Shown: in pieces, positions 35,001 through 46,972 of the stretch
Layout: each line of letters begins with the position of its first letter
Numbering within the stretch: position 1 is the first letter of the stretch
NCBI GenBank assembly: GCA_904066235.2
Contig: CAJFCV020000006.1
Location: 7,440,001-7,504,000, forward strand
Direction: 5' to 3'
Origin: Bursaphelenchus xylophilus
Lineage: Eukaryota > Nematoda > Chromadorea > Rhabditida > Aphelenchoididae
Length of the DNA: 64,000 bases
Made by a program: the position numbers and the translations under genes
Notes under the pieces: generated by a model
Told to the model about the DNA's origin: nothing
Database searches by the model: none
The model's input: only the letters and a program-made list of their open reading frames with translations

Positions 35001-38000
35001 GTCAACTCTGAATACGAAGAATTCCCTGAAGAGGGTGACAAGGAATCTCTGGATTGGTTCTTAACTCAGCATCAGACCGATCTTCATCTGATTAGTTCTG
35101 TTCTTGATTGCGAATGTCCTTTCGATAATATTGATGACTTTTATGGCACTGTTGCCAAAGGGTTTGACGGAATTTTCACAATTTTAAACCTGTTCGAACA
35201 ATCCAAGAAGGACATTTTGGAGTTGTCATTTGCTCTTGATAGTTACGTAAGTAATGGGATGTTTTAAAAAATGTGTAGTTTTATTTTAACATTTATTTTT
35301 TTAGGTAGCTTCGCATGTCCTGGCGAAGGAGCCTGTTGCCCATGCGTTTGCATTCGCATCTCCGAGTAATCTGAAATCCAAGGATTTGGATGAAACTCGG
35401 AGGATTCTTAAGGACACCCTTATTAAGGCTGCTTTTTATAAGAACTTGGAAGCAGAACATGTCACCCAAAACATGAAACTTCATTTGGTTTTGTTATATG
35501 CCGCGTCTACAGTGTACGTTGACAGTGTGCATAATGATGGCTTGAGGAAGCTGCTGATAAATTACATGAAGGGATTTGAGGAGTTTTTTAAGGTAATTCA
35601 AGTTTATTTTGATTGTGGTTTCTTTTAGAATTGGAATGAAGAAGATAGAGGGAGTATCATCAGAGCTGCGGTGGGGGTTTATCTTGGAGAACAACTTTCA
35701 TTTACATTCATGTATGGTCTGAAAAGATTAAAGTCAGATTGGTCGCATGTCCGCGACAAGGTGATGTCATCATCTCTCAGTCAGGACCATAAACTTGGCC
35801 TTGAGGCAGTTCTGAATAACGATTTCATACTGGATATCCCGGATATAATTGAGAAGAGAGAATTCCTTCCATTCATTGTTTCATTGGAGAAGCAAACTCA
35901 GAAATTAAAGGAGAATATCAGAAATGAGGATGTGGCCATCGTTTTATTGGCCGAACTCAAGGAGAAGTTCGAGAAAACTGATTCTGTTTGGTTATTCACT
36001 TCCACCGGGTAAGTTGATCTATCCACCGATATTATCGTCATTTTTTGAGTGATCTGGATAGAGACCTGTTATCCTGCGCTGTCCTTCGTTTGGCTGTCCA
36101 ATTAGTCGGCCGTTTGCCCGACCTTCCTCAAGAACTCCGAGACTTTGTTTTATGTGGATTGATCACGGCCATGCAGGATTTTACGGCAAAAGAGGAGAGG
36201 TCCCAGCTCTCAGAAGTAATGGCGTCGCTTTCTTTGGAATTCTTTACAAGTTATGACAGGAAATTGGGGGATAAGTTGAATGAACTTAAGAGTCTTCCTG
36301 AGGTCTCTGAAGAAGTTCTAGAGAACAAATTACTGGTGGAAAGTCAAATCCAGGAATGGAGGGAGTTTTTTGGATCCTCGGCCTCGACTTACACCTTCGC
36401 TTGGTTCTGTTGGATGTCAGTGGGAAATTCGAAAGGCAAAGTTAACTGTGAGTAGCCGTTTTTAGTATTATACTTCCTTCAGATGGTTTATTCTCCCCGT
36501 TTCTTCGACTGCAGGTTTGCAAAACTATCAGAAATACGTTCTTGGATCTGAAGATGGCCGAGTTTATTGACAATCCGTCTCCTTTGATGACCCAGAATAT
36601 CTCCGGGCGCAATTTATTAACGGCCGATGAGATATTTGACTGTCTGGTGGATCTTCTCTTTTCCCCAGTTGCCGAACTTCAACTGTTGGCTATATTTTTG
36701 CTTCAAAAGTAAGTCGATATTTAGGTTGATTTTATTTTTAGTCTTGTTCTTACCCATTTCACAATCAAGGATGAGCTGGATGATCAGTTGAAGAAGATGC
36801 TCCAAACTTCAGAATCTCTTCCTTCTTGCAATGGAGATGAAGAAGAAAGCGAGAGAAATGCGATTGAATACAAATTGTCTAGGTTCTTCGATAATGTCAT
36901 CAACAAACTGACCTCATTTCCACGTTCTCCAGACATAGATCCCTGTCTTATTATATGGGATCTCTTAATCCGAACTGTCAAATTATTGGATAGTCAACAA
37001 TCTGCCGAGTTCTGTGCTCAAATCAATTCAGAAGTTATTGGAGGAGTCTTGGAAGCAGTTACTCGTCATTTACCTCTGGATAAGAATGTTGATGAAGTCA
37101 GGGAGATAATCGAGAAGAGGCCGGATGATGTATTCAGCTTCTGGAAGATCCCATTTGACGTTGATGACAGCAAAAGAGTGGTTGATGACAAGGAATATTC
37201 CCTATGGCTGTATTACCGATCGCTGGAAACATTACCGGCATTGGTCAGAGAATGGATTGGACCCTGGAAGAATGAGAATCTGAAGAGGTTTGGTTACTTC
37301 TTTAACATTCAAAAAGCCATGCGTGTCATTTTCTGGCATTTCGACGGTACATTTAACAGCGACTGCATCATTAGTTGTACTGCCGATTGCCAGAAAATGG
37401 CCCGCCTGGCCGTATGACTGTTAATCATTATTTTTTATTTTTCAGATTTACAGCTTTATCCCTTTCCCCGATTCTGATCGAAGAAGAGTTGAACAAGATC
37501 GGTAACGTGAAGACCAAATCTGGATTCTCTGTTCGCTCCCGACCTTCTACCAAGGAGATCGTTGCGAGATACCAAGTGGAGGAATTGACTCTGGAGACCA
37601 CCATTAAACTCCCAGATGACTATCCGTTGTCTCAAGTCACAATTGTTCACGATAAGAGAAACATCATAGCGAAGGGAATGACTCATAAATTACACTTGAA
37701 TTTATTCAGTTATGTGAATACTAGAGTAAGTTAAAGTTTTTTTTTTTAATCTTTTAGAATGGAGCAATTTGCGATGCTGTTCTCCAATGGAAGAAGAATG
37801 TGGAGAAACAGATTGCGGGTGTCGAAGACTGTTCCATTTGTATGATGACCGTATCCAGTCGAAATTACCGTATGCCTGACCTCAAGTGCCGCCAATGTTT
37901 CAAGAAGTTCCATTCGGATTGCATGGTAAGCCTCTTTACGATGTCATTCGTTCGTATTTTAGTTAAAATGGATCCAAACGAGTACCAAACCGACATGCCC

Positions 38001-38025
38001 CCTGTGCCGAAACGAGTTTTATTAG
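32097..38025 (+). CDS. ltn-1: Listerin, RING E3 ligase of ribosome quality control
   Basis: Eighteen exons: 32097-32138, 32172-32372, 32413-32505, 32540-32632, 32667-32854, 32891-33047, 33086-33489, 33971-34574, 34634-34912, 34947-35246, 35305-35592, 35629-36008, 36050-36447, 36483-36708, 36742-37287, 37446-37725, 37758-37925, 37963-38025; 1569 residues, close to the family's 1560-1770. N-terminus KGNAQ|GASSSRAAELL matches the conserved listerin start. The middle is helical-repeat-like. Near the C-terminus an RWD-like block (FTALSLSPILIEEEL) precedes the RING: C1518, C1521, C1537, C1540, H1545, C1548, C1561, C1564 (C4HC3), ending TCPLCRNEFY. Listerin ubiquitinates nascent chains stalled on 60S subunits. 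The exon 15 donor at 37288 was chosen because only it gives the conserved spacing and frame into the RWD block. The first intron would be only 33 bases; reading through it also stays in frame. Confidence 0.94.
33517..33951. repeat. Fold-back element in ltn-1 intron 7
   Basis: The 481-base intron 33490-33970 is far longer than its neighbours because it contains an inverted repeat. The left end reads CCATAAGAAACCACAGTGAG and the right end, complemented, CCATACGCAGAAATCACAGT. An internal part (about 33570-33900) also pairs imperfectly. The long frame that starts at 33816 is an overlap of the insert and exon 8. Confidence 0.7.
37327..37399. repeat. Imperfect hairpin in ltn-1 intron 15
   Basis: CATTTTCTGGCATTTCGACG at 37327 pairs with GATTGCCAGAAAATG ending at 37399, with a loop of about 26 bases. 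The hairpin occupies the middle of intron 37288-37445. Because the intron happens to stay open for 120 bases, it looks coding at first sight. Confidence 0.6.
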
Positions 38026-38138
38026 CAGTATTTAAATTGTTGCGATAAATTTTTAAACATAATGGAAAAGATTCAGTTTTGTATGTTCAATGACCAATAC
38101 TGATTTTTAGTTTTACTTTATGAAAATAAGTGTTCAGA
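38026..38138 (+). other. 113-base intercistronic region (operon-like)
   Basis: The ltn-1 stop and the next ATG are 113 bases apart on the same strand. The spacer ends with GTGTTCAG one base before the ATG, an acceptor without a matching donor. This spacing and acceptor are typical of downstream genes in nematode operons that receive a spliced leader. Confidence 0.65.
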
Positions 38139-38778
38139 ATGAGCAGCAGATCCCATAAATCATCACATGGTCGGAGGTACGATGAAAAGAAGGGAGATCG
38201 GGTGAGGGAGAGAATGGAGAAGGCCCTCGAATCAGCCAGTATATCTATGAAAGCTGAGTGGGAGAAGGAGAAGACCAAGAACACGAAACATACCCATGGT
38301 GAGTCTTATTGACGATAACTGAAACGTCTTTTGAAGTTATTGACTTGACCGTGGAGGAGAAAATGGAACGGCAACGGAGGATCGAGGATATTGAGGAGGG
38401 CGGATTCCAACCAGCAACATTCTTCAGTGGTCAGGGAACTTCCAGATGTACAAACAAGGTAAGGAAAAGAGGTTAACTAGTAAAGGGATATTTCTGTAGG
38501 GAAAAGAAGATGAATCCCAAAAGAATCATGACGGCGCCATGTTTGGAGCAATGTGGAAGAGCAAGGAGATCTCCAAGAAATTGGACAAGTCGACGAAGCC
38601 AAAGCGAAAAGAGGAAGGGATATCTCCAGACGTTATCCCTCTGCCCCCGCAATCCTCTGATCTCAGCGATTTCCCCTTGGCCCAACAATGGCTGAACTTA
38701 CCAGTAGATGTGCGAGAACAAAATTGGATGAAACGCTTTCATGAACAACGTCGAGAACTCTTCGAAGGACAAATCTGA
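38139..38778 (+). CDS. Charged 186-residue protein downstream of ltn-1
   Basis: Three exons: 38139-38298, 38337-38458, 38500-38778; phases agree and the introns are 38 and 41 bases. The first 60 residues are Lys/Arg/Glu-rich and probably helical (MSSRSHKSSHGRR...RERMEKALESAS). A middle segment reads GGFQPATFFSGQGTSRCTNK, followed by KSKEISKKL. The last 40 residues are more ordered (FPLAQQWLNLPVDVREQNW...). I do not recognise the family. The composition would suit a nuclear or RNA-associated protein but this is not shown. It is likely co-transcribed with ltn-1 (113-base spacing). A poly(A)-like AATAAA follows near 38870. Confidence 0.85.
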
Positions 38779-38779
38779 T

Positions 38780-41460
38780 TCCCATTTTATTATTCATAAA
38801 ACAAATAATGCCGATCAGTTGGAGAACAAATATTTATTTACTCATCTTAAATACAATTTAATTTAAAAAAAATAATAAAAACATATTTTGATCTAGATAT
38901 AAATCGGGTTGATTCAAGTGCTCGTGTTTCTTAGTGAGTCAATTTCCAAAATTATCTTATAAGAATCTACAAAACAATTTACCTATTTCAATTAAAAAGA
39001 CGTTACTACTTAACTCATCACTTACTAACTCTACTTTCCGAAAATTATCATTCTCGTTTAAGTTTTCTTGTGCATGACCTACTTTATCGAAATTTTCCTA
39101 AAGTATTTACTTATGCGAAATATAAATTCTCCAGATTACTCTAAAGTTTTTAGATTACAACTTCCTCAAATCAAAACACATTGGATTTCTCTAACTACCT
39201 ATTGACAGTAACAGCTAATTTTTTCCCTAACTTGTGTTCTCCAATAAAATTTTACATTGATAGCTACGCCATCAATGTATTCAGATTTATGTTTATTTTT
39301 CCCAATTCGAAAAAATGTTTCAAATGCGAAAATAATCCAAAAAATATTTAAAATGGAATCAAAAAGTGTTGTTCTTACCTAGACCCACAGGGACCCGATA
39401 ATCAAAACCCAGATTGGGTTCCGAATAGTCTTTGTGCGAGGGGAGGGTCGATAAAGTAGACTACTCGGTTCTCCGGCGATAAAATGAGACGGAGTTGAGC
39501 GCCCGTCCGTGCCGAGAGACTAACGACATCTCCACTCAACCCTAGTCCAAGCTCAAGGGCCACGCCCTCGAGGCATTATGACTGTTTTCTCCGTCGAAGA
39601 TGTCGGGAACACACCCCCAGGGCCGGGGACATCCTCTCTACGGCCCACTCCCGTTTTTCCCAAAATTTTAGTGTTGCTATAGCTTACTATGTCCTGTCTT
39701 ATTATCTTACATGTCTGTTGATCTATTATAATTATTTTTAATGTTTTAATCTCAACAAATTCTTTTCTCTAATGTTCTATTCTATGCCTGCCTGCAGATC
39801 TAAGCGTTTTGAGGATTTAAAAGTTCTAATTTAGCTAACACAAAAGTTTTTCTTATTCTAAACTTATACTATATTCGTGGGTTATTTGTTTCTAAGTTCC
39901 GAACAAAGCTTAAAACAGGTAGACAAACATAATTTAATTTTTTCTTTGGTTATTATTTTTATACTATCCTATTCTATCTAAAGTCACCGTTTTCCTACTG
40001 TATTTATGGCAACGCCTAAAACTTACTACGCTTAAAAAAGAGACAAGACGATGGAGTATTGGATAGAAGACATACTCTTATAACAGAAAATTAAAAATGC
40101 AATTTTTATTCATGCTCGTAAAGATAAAGAAATTTTCATCATCAAAAAAGTATAGAAATAATTCGGTATTTTAAATATGATTAAAATGTTCCCTATCAAT
40201 TATTTTAAAGCATTTTAATCTAAAATTTAAGGATAGTCTACAAAAGTCATGGTTTTGCGTTCTAATTCAAAAAAATTTATCGTCAGAAAACAACCCTTCC
40301 CATTGATTATTTTTTCCACAAAAAAATCTGTTTAGAATTTTTAGTCTTATGCTTGCCGGACTGTGCGATTGTTTTGAAGGTCTAAATCAAAATTTTAATG
40401 CTTCTACAATTTGTCGGATGCCTAGCTTAAATTTACTGTGCTTCTTAGCTATGATAAATACACAAAAGAGATAGAGAAATGCATGGGTTAAATTGCCTAC
40501 AACAGAAAATCAAAAATAATTTGTTGTCATGCCCGTAAAAGTAAACAAGTTTTCATCATCAAAAGACAAAAATAATTTTTGCGTTTTATAATCAGAAATT
40601 TTTCTAATGCATAGCAAATATCATTCCCAATCAATAAATCCAAGCCCAAAAATAATAATGAAATTGTGAGACAACATACGGAAACACAGTCAAGTAAACC
40701 AAATAATATTAAATTGTGATATTATTATATTATTTTTTGTTATCAATTACCTTCGTATAATCTCATTTTCTTACCCTTTCCTTATTTCCTATTTAAATTC
40801 GAATAAAAGTACAAGTAAATGGTGCCTCGAAAGTATTTATTTATCGGCCAGAATTGTTTTTACATCTTATTTGAAACAGTATTTTCGTCGAATTAATATA
40901 TTTATTCTAAATTTCTAGTTATTTCTCGTTGGATTTAGTTGTTGGAACCCGGTTTTTTGGGGCTAGGTCTATCGAATCTTGGATCTAAAGGGAATTATTA
41001 CGTTAACTAGGGTTACTGTAACATACCTTCAAACTGTTTGTAACTACCCCGACTCTAGGGTTGGCTCAGGATCATAACCTAAGGCTGTTTTTAGACTTTC
41101 TAGAGCACCTGAATGATTCGATTAGGATTAATCTACATCAATTTACCATACCTTCTCATCTAATCTGCTCGATTTAAAGTTGTTTTTTTGTTCTGAAATC
41201 TCGAAAGGGACCCTTGGAAAGACTGGCAGAATTCTCATTTCTTTACTTCGCATTCCTAATAGCACTTCTTATCATCGAAACTCTCTTGAAGGGCATCTAA
41301 TCTTCGGGGGAAAAGGACGGTTGAATTTGAGGGACCATTATATTATTCATCAGGGGACTTCGGGGGATCAATTTAACTCGATTTCATTAGCGCTGGGGAT
41401 CAAACACAACTTCAGGGAACCATTTGCGACTTCCGGGGTCTCGCGATGATTAAGTAACCA
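38780..41460. other. AT-rich gene-free stretch with a GC-richer island
   Basis: The stretch is strongly AT-rich except for about 39380-39660, which is markedly GC-richer and is bounded on its left, on the minus strand, by a donor-like CTAG|GTAAGAAC at 39376-39380. Inside the island frames are short. It could be the first exon and promoter of a minus-strand noncoding or mostly untranslated transcript, but no downstream exon is visible. Nothing else here is supported. Confidence 0.4.
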
Positions 41461-41469
41461 GAAATATTG

Positions 41470-44400
41470 GGACTTGAGACTAGGGATCAGCTCGGATTAT
41501 CTTCTCGGGGGACTCTGAGGACTCGCTCGGTAGACAGTTCTAGTTGTTTTACATTCCTAACTCCACTTTCTTGTTTGCTAACCCATTCCAGACGAAAAAC
41601 TTATACTAGCATTGCCACTACCCATTATAAACGCTGAAAAGTTCGATTATAAACATTACCCTTGACAAGTGTCATCCCCGGAGGCGCGGCGCGTCAGTGT
41701 TGAATAAGAAGCAACCATTTAGATAAGTCCTTAAGAAGTAGTTTTGGAGTGAATAAACGGAAGAGACAGGTCGGTAGCTAGGCAGGGAACTCTCAGGAAA
41801 CATGGTAGTTGAATTGAATTTAGAAGACTGACATCCAGAAACTTCTTTTTTCCATTCTTTTGTAGAAATAAAAGGAACTTTTGGATTGTAGAATTTGAAG
41901 TAGAAATTTGAACGAAATAATGGAATTGCAGTTTGGTTTAATAAACTTGTTGGGCACCCATTGTTTTGACTTCTTTTGGAACATCTCTTTGAAGAAATAA
42001 GTAATAGTTTGCCTAGTTTTGGAAACATTTTCCTCATCTTTTGAAACAACCACTCAATTCATCCCATTTTTGCCATAAAGCGTGGAAATCCCGTTGAAAT
42101 TGTTGTTTAAATATTGGACCGAATGAAGAAAGGAGACCAGGTTTGATTGATTGCGCGTTTAGCATCGCGATATTTGAAAATTGCCATCGGTTAATTAGAA
42201 TTTAGGACTGGAAATATAAATGAGCACTTGATACATACGCCCAGATCTTATACATCCATTCGGGATTGTAGAACTTGGAGGATTTGCTTGATTGAGACAT
42301 TTGCCCGCAGTTTTGAAAGTAGATCCAACGACCCATAGCATTATTAATTAAAGACCAGCCAATAACGTTTGATGGTTGCATTTCGCATCGCATTTTAAGG
42401 TTGAAAACGCTCAGCATTTGAAGTTTGTATCAGATTTTACACCTCAGCCCGGATTGTTTTTGAATATTAGGCATGGTAGTTGGATAACCAACGGCCGGAT
42501 TCGCATGCATTTTGAATGGCCCCATAACTGTAAGTATCTTCATTCTCTCAGACATACGCCCATTTTTGAGTAGGATCCAAAGTTTGGTGTACTTGGTCCT
42601 TCGCAATGACAGCTTTGCCCTTCTTGGATTCAAAAAGTCATCCATTTTTTGCGTCTTCGAATTTTGCCCATGTTCAGGAGGTTACTATAAAAACCGTTTA
42701 TGTGATTACATACAGTCAGGGACTTCAGGCTTGAACATCGTCCGTCCCATTCTATGTTCGGGTGTGTGAGGGAATCAAGTTCTCTGACTTTAGGTTTGGA
42801 GGCCAACTAGAAATACCAATTAGGTTCTACACCTACATCCGTCATAGATTCGGCGACTTGTAGGGAGAATAATGTTGAGCAATGACTCTGATTTGAATTC
42901 ATGCAAGCAGAAAGGCTATTCAGTGGCAGAATTGGGTGTTCGACAGTCGCCCTTGTCTATTCGAAACCCCATTTTTGCTCTGCAAGAAACCGATTACGTC
43001 GCGGACATACTGGTTGGTCTTAGATCAGAATACTGGCTTTGGATTTGGGATACGCCTTCTAAATGTGATGGCTGCTGAGATACGGTAGACACTTTGGGAG
43101 TTTTTGGAGGCAGGCGTTCTATTTGGGAGGAGTAATAAATGAAAGATCTTCTGGGTCAAGTGTGCTCATGGATAACTGGAAACAGAGTTAAGCCGTCGCT
43201 CTCACTCAATGTTGACAGGGGATAACTTGGACAATGAGGGGCTTTGGATTGGGTGTCAGATATAAGAGTCATCAGATCGGCAGAGCAACGAGAAATAGTC
43301 CACGGTTTCATTTGTTACAGTAGCGGTTCAAAGCGCATTTCCAGAAATGTACAGTAAAATTATAGATGATCAAGGGGACGCGTCGGCAGAATAAGTAGAA
43401 GTAGGAAAAATAAAACATCAGTCAACGCGAAGAAGTTTCCCCACATCATAAAAACATCGGCTGGTTACATCGGACATCAAAAAAATTCTCAGTGAATCGG
43501 AGTTCCCTCTTCAAAAACTTCTAACAGTAGTTCTAACACTTTTTTGCTAAATTGTTTCGTCTCTATCCCATTTCCCGATATGCATCGTCAGAATGAACAC
43601 GAATTATGATATCACGGTCATCAAAAAACAAAATCGACTTCAAGGGACGTCGAGGGGCTAAAACAACGGATTATGATACAATTACAGCCAAAACACACCT
43701 TGGATTCGGAACAAAGCCGTTAAAACGTCGAAGGTCTTCAAAAAAAGAGATTCATCCACAACAAAACATGATCAAAGTTATCATTGAATACATCCCGGAA
43801 GAAGAAGAAATCGAAATTCAACATCATCAATATAATATTATGACATCAAAACACGGAATCAACATTTGCAAAGAGCCCAGATAGCCGTGGCAAACCCATC
43901 TCAGAACGAGGCTAAACGAAGGTAAATAATAGTTACCATGCACAATATCCAGTAGAGAAAAGAGATGTCCCGACTGTCATTGTAGATTCACAAACGTACG
44001 GTAGAAACAGACCCCTGACAGCGATAGAAGACGGGGACAAATCTTTCGTGATCAGCGCCTCAGAGAAATTAATCGTATTACAGTAGAATGTAGCAGTAAA
44101 ACAAGTGGCATGGCAGGTGACAGGTGACAATTGGTCAGGAAATGTCATCAAAGTAATCACAAGAAACCGAGAACATGCAATGGGCACACTCCAAGCGGCG
44201 GGTTGTTATGCAAATAGATACAAAGTACGGTAGCCGAAATGAGTCATGACACCAAAAATAAACAGTGCGCATCATCAAGGGGAGCATGCAGTAAGTGGGA
44301 CACAAATGGAAGGCGTTATCTTGCTCGGAATGCGTGACAAATGTGTTTACATCGCGTGAAAAAAACATGGTCATCTGATAGCTATAAAACAGATATTCAT

Positions 44401-44560
44401 ATTGAACATGACACCCTTACCATACGCACGGCTTCCCAATTATTCAGAGAAGAAGGAGGGTCGAAAAGCAGTAGTAGAAAAGGTTATTCCCAAGGTTACA
44501 ATATTGTTGTTAGGATTTAATTTAATTTTGAATAAAAAACATCGCGTCCAATCTTTTGAG
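41470..44560. other. Unresolved stretch, possible gene remnants
   Basis: Weak coding-like frames occur on both strands. On the minus strand two frames (near 41672-42049 and 42202-42417) share the stretch SSKFYNP/FKFYNP, hinting at a duplicated or decayed exon. On the plus strand 42376-42535 ends at a good donor (AACT|GTAAGT). A frame at 42872-43078 begins MLSNDSDLNSCKQKGYSVAE, and one at 43606-43884 is Glu/His-rich. I could not assemble any into a consistent gene or recognise a family. Confidence 0.3.
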
Positions 44561-44934
44561 TCCTTATTTTAATGGATTCCCAGGGTTTTCACGGCTACAA
44601 GATTCTAAATTATCAATTATTCCCATCACATACCTTGAAGGGACTTATTTGCCCACATAAAGATAGGTTTTCGTCGGAGACAAGTTTCGTATTTTAAAGA
44701 TTGTTCTGTTGAAAAATTTCTTTGGTAAACATTTGAAGTTATACGTCATCGAAGGCGAATTTGAATATTTAAATTTGAAGAGTTTGAAAGTCGTTGGAAG
44801 GAACTTTTTTTTATCGCGCACAGGTTACATGATCGGGTCGTAGATCCGTATTCTAGCCTTAAACTCCATAATGGATACTCGATATTAACATACCTAGTTC
44901 TATTGTTTGTGCATACATAATTTCAGATGTCGAA

Positions 44935-45087
44935 ATGGGTTTGATCGCGGTCTTACTAATCTTCATTATTATTATAGCATCCAGGAGATTCGAATTTATT
45001 GTAGATTCCCCTTTCGCTTCTAGTACACATCACGCAGACTTCAGATTAAGTTCATTTAGGATGGATTCTAACTCGACCATATTTTGA
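44935..45087 (+). CDS. Doubtful 50-residue frame with hydrophobic N-terminus
   Basis: An ATG just after an acceptor-like AATTTCAG (44921-44926) opens a 50-codon frame. It begins MGLIAVLLIFIIIIASRRFE, a plausible signal peptide or anchor, and ends at TGA 45085-45087. The rest has no motif I know. A competing minus-strand reading exists over the same bases (see 45152-45397). Treat as a hint only. Confidence 0.25.
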   Translation: MGLIAVLLIFIIIIASRRFEFIVDSPFASSTHHADFRLSSFRMDSNSTIF

Positions 45088-45151
45088 ACTCGGATTTTGA
45101 GGGTAAAAACAGCGGAGGCCTTCTTGGTGGGGAGTTGGAGATAGATATTAC

Positions 45152-45397
45152 TCAGGCCAAGCTCACAACTTCTTTTTGCGGGCAACAATATTTGAAATCG
45201 TCATATTCCCAATTAAATTCACCCATGCACACAAAAAATAAAGTCGACGGTAGGCAGTCCAAAATACGGGGGTAGAAGCCAACGGGGACAGGGGGATTCA
45301 AATCACTTTGCCACTTTATTCCAGGGAATTCAGTCCAGAGAAGACCAAAGCAGATAGTCGTTAAGAAAGAGAAGAATTTGTTGATGTGTTCACTCAT
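45152..45397 (-). CDS. Possible exon of a small secreted Cys-containing protein
   Basis: A minus-strand frame starts with an ATG preceded by an in-frame stop and a hydrophobic stretch (FFSFLTTICFGLLW). It then contains GFYPRILDCLPSTLFFVCMG and KYCCPQKE. The CxxxxxxxC...CC pattern resembles the short cysteine-rich repeats common in secreted nematode proteins, but I cannot assign a family. A donor-like GAAGTT|GTGAGC lies inside the frame end near 45160. An acceptor-like TGTACTAG near 45022 is followed within a few codons by a stop that overlaps AATAAA, so a second short exon is possible. Confidence 0.3.
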   Translation of the reverse strand: MSEHINKFFSFLTTICFGLLWTEFPGIKWQSDLNPPVPVGFYPRILDCLPSTLFFVCMGEFNWEYDDFKYCCPQKEVVSLA

Positions 45398-46962
45398 TCA
45401 CCCATTTTGCTTGCTATTTGCCCTTTATTCTGTGTTCTTCTAATCACGTAAACTCTTCCAGGTACGGTAGGATTACTGTAGGTTCGACTATTCCCACAAA
45501 GATTCGCACAATTTGCATACCAAAGGTCGTTTTGTTCATTCCCGGTGTTTTCCGTTTTTCCCGACCTTAATTACATTATTCTCGAACTCACGAGTTCTTT
45601 TCTTTATGCCCTTCCAAATGAAATTGCCCCTTTTTTGGACTAAGCCATTCCAGACTAAGTACTTCCCACTTCCGGCTACTGCTAACCATTCCAAGGGATT
45701 CTGAATACCAGTCCAGACATGTCTTAACCAAGGGTTTCCAAACCAAGCCAGGCTACATTCAGCGATCCGGTCTGCACCATTTCGTTGTGTAACCAGGGAG
45801 GGATGGAGATCGATGGAGCTGTGGACAAAGTCCAATTTAACCAAGCAGGCGGCGGGTTTGGCAGTTTTTGAGAAGGGATCGGCTAGTAACCATCGGACGG
45901 ACAAGGCTCGGGGGGAGGGTTCGTTCTTCAGCCGAAAACATTATTTTTAGTGAGCAGATTTACTGAAGGGCTGGTAGTTGAACAAAGAGATAGTCAGGTT
46001 TCAGGTCAAGGAACAGGTTGCGCAATCTCCATCGATCGAAGAACGACTACGAGCCTTGCCATGGTTTCCTTGCGGAAGCAGCATCCGATGGTCGGCGCAA
46101 CATCAAACAATGAAACTCAGGCCTCACAAATTGCATTTCCGTTTATTCTACACATCGCAATCAACCAGCGGCGTCGGCCAGGATGACAGGCACCAGCCGG
46201 GAGCAGTCTTAGAAGCAGCCGTCGCAAACCACAAAAAGATCGGCACTCAACTAAATGAAGGTAGGAAACGTGTTGATTCGAATAAGTTAACACAATGATC
46301 GCTTCATCCCATTTCGCATCCCGGCGATCGCTTGCTACTTCTTATGTCTTGCTGACTAGCTGGATGGTTTCATCCGCGCTAGATGGCGAGCTCATCGAGC
46401 ATTCCTGAGGCCATTTAGGCTTTGAAGAGGTCCCCACGCTCTTTTCCTATTCCACTTTAGGGCATCAGTTTTAGTCAAAAGACGTATCGGTACGGTAGGA
46501 GGGTAAGGTAGGTGACTAAACCACTCTATCACGCATTTAGAGAGCAATATCGATTATAAATCGAGGTCTCGAGGGTCTGAAAGGTAAGCACAATAGTCAA
46601 AACATCCCGGCAAATAAATAAATATACAACATCACCCCATAACACAAACCCATAACTCCAGTAAAAAGTATGACTGCAAATTACGAAAAAAAAAATAAAC
46701 CTTGAAATAATTTCTTACAATTAGCCATACAAACCAGTTTTCACCTATTTAACAAGTCCCACGCCTTTCAGAAACTGAAACTCACAATCCCATTTGAAGT
46801 CCAAGCATCTGAAGATGACTCATGTTACAACCGGAGGTGTACGGGACCACGAACGAGTACGGTAACAAGAAGACTTGGTATGCGAAAAGACCCACATGAC
46901 TGGGTATCGAGAGACGAAAACGACGGAACAAGAGAGAAATGAAGGGAGAAGGGCCGGACTCG

Positions 46963-46972
46963 CCTTTTATAC
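46963..46972 (-). promoter_or_regulatory. Possible TATA box, minus strand
   Basis: The minus strand reads GGGGTATAAAAGGCG within an otherwise GC-richer 500-base island (46.8-47.3 kb). Downstream on the minus strand are an ATG near 46900 with a short frame and, near 46818, a short frame starting MSHLQMLGLQ that runs into a donor-like ATT|GTGAGT at about 46785. I could not follow the transcript further, so the gene it would drive is unknown. Confidence 0.35.

Noticed and set aside
37288..37417. Apparent continuation of ltn-1 exon 15 to a stop at 37417
   Set aside because: It breaks the frame into the conserved RWD-like block and crosses an intronic hairpin; the donor at 37288 gives the family spacing.
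45536..45904. 122-codon minus-strand frame rich in Trp/Gly
   Set aside because: No ATG or clear acceptor at its start, an in-frame stop just upstream, and no domain I can name.
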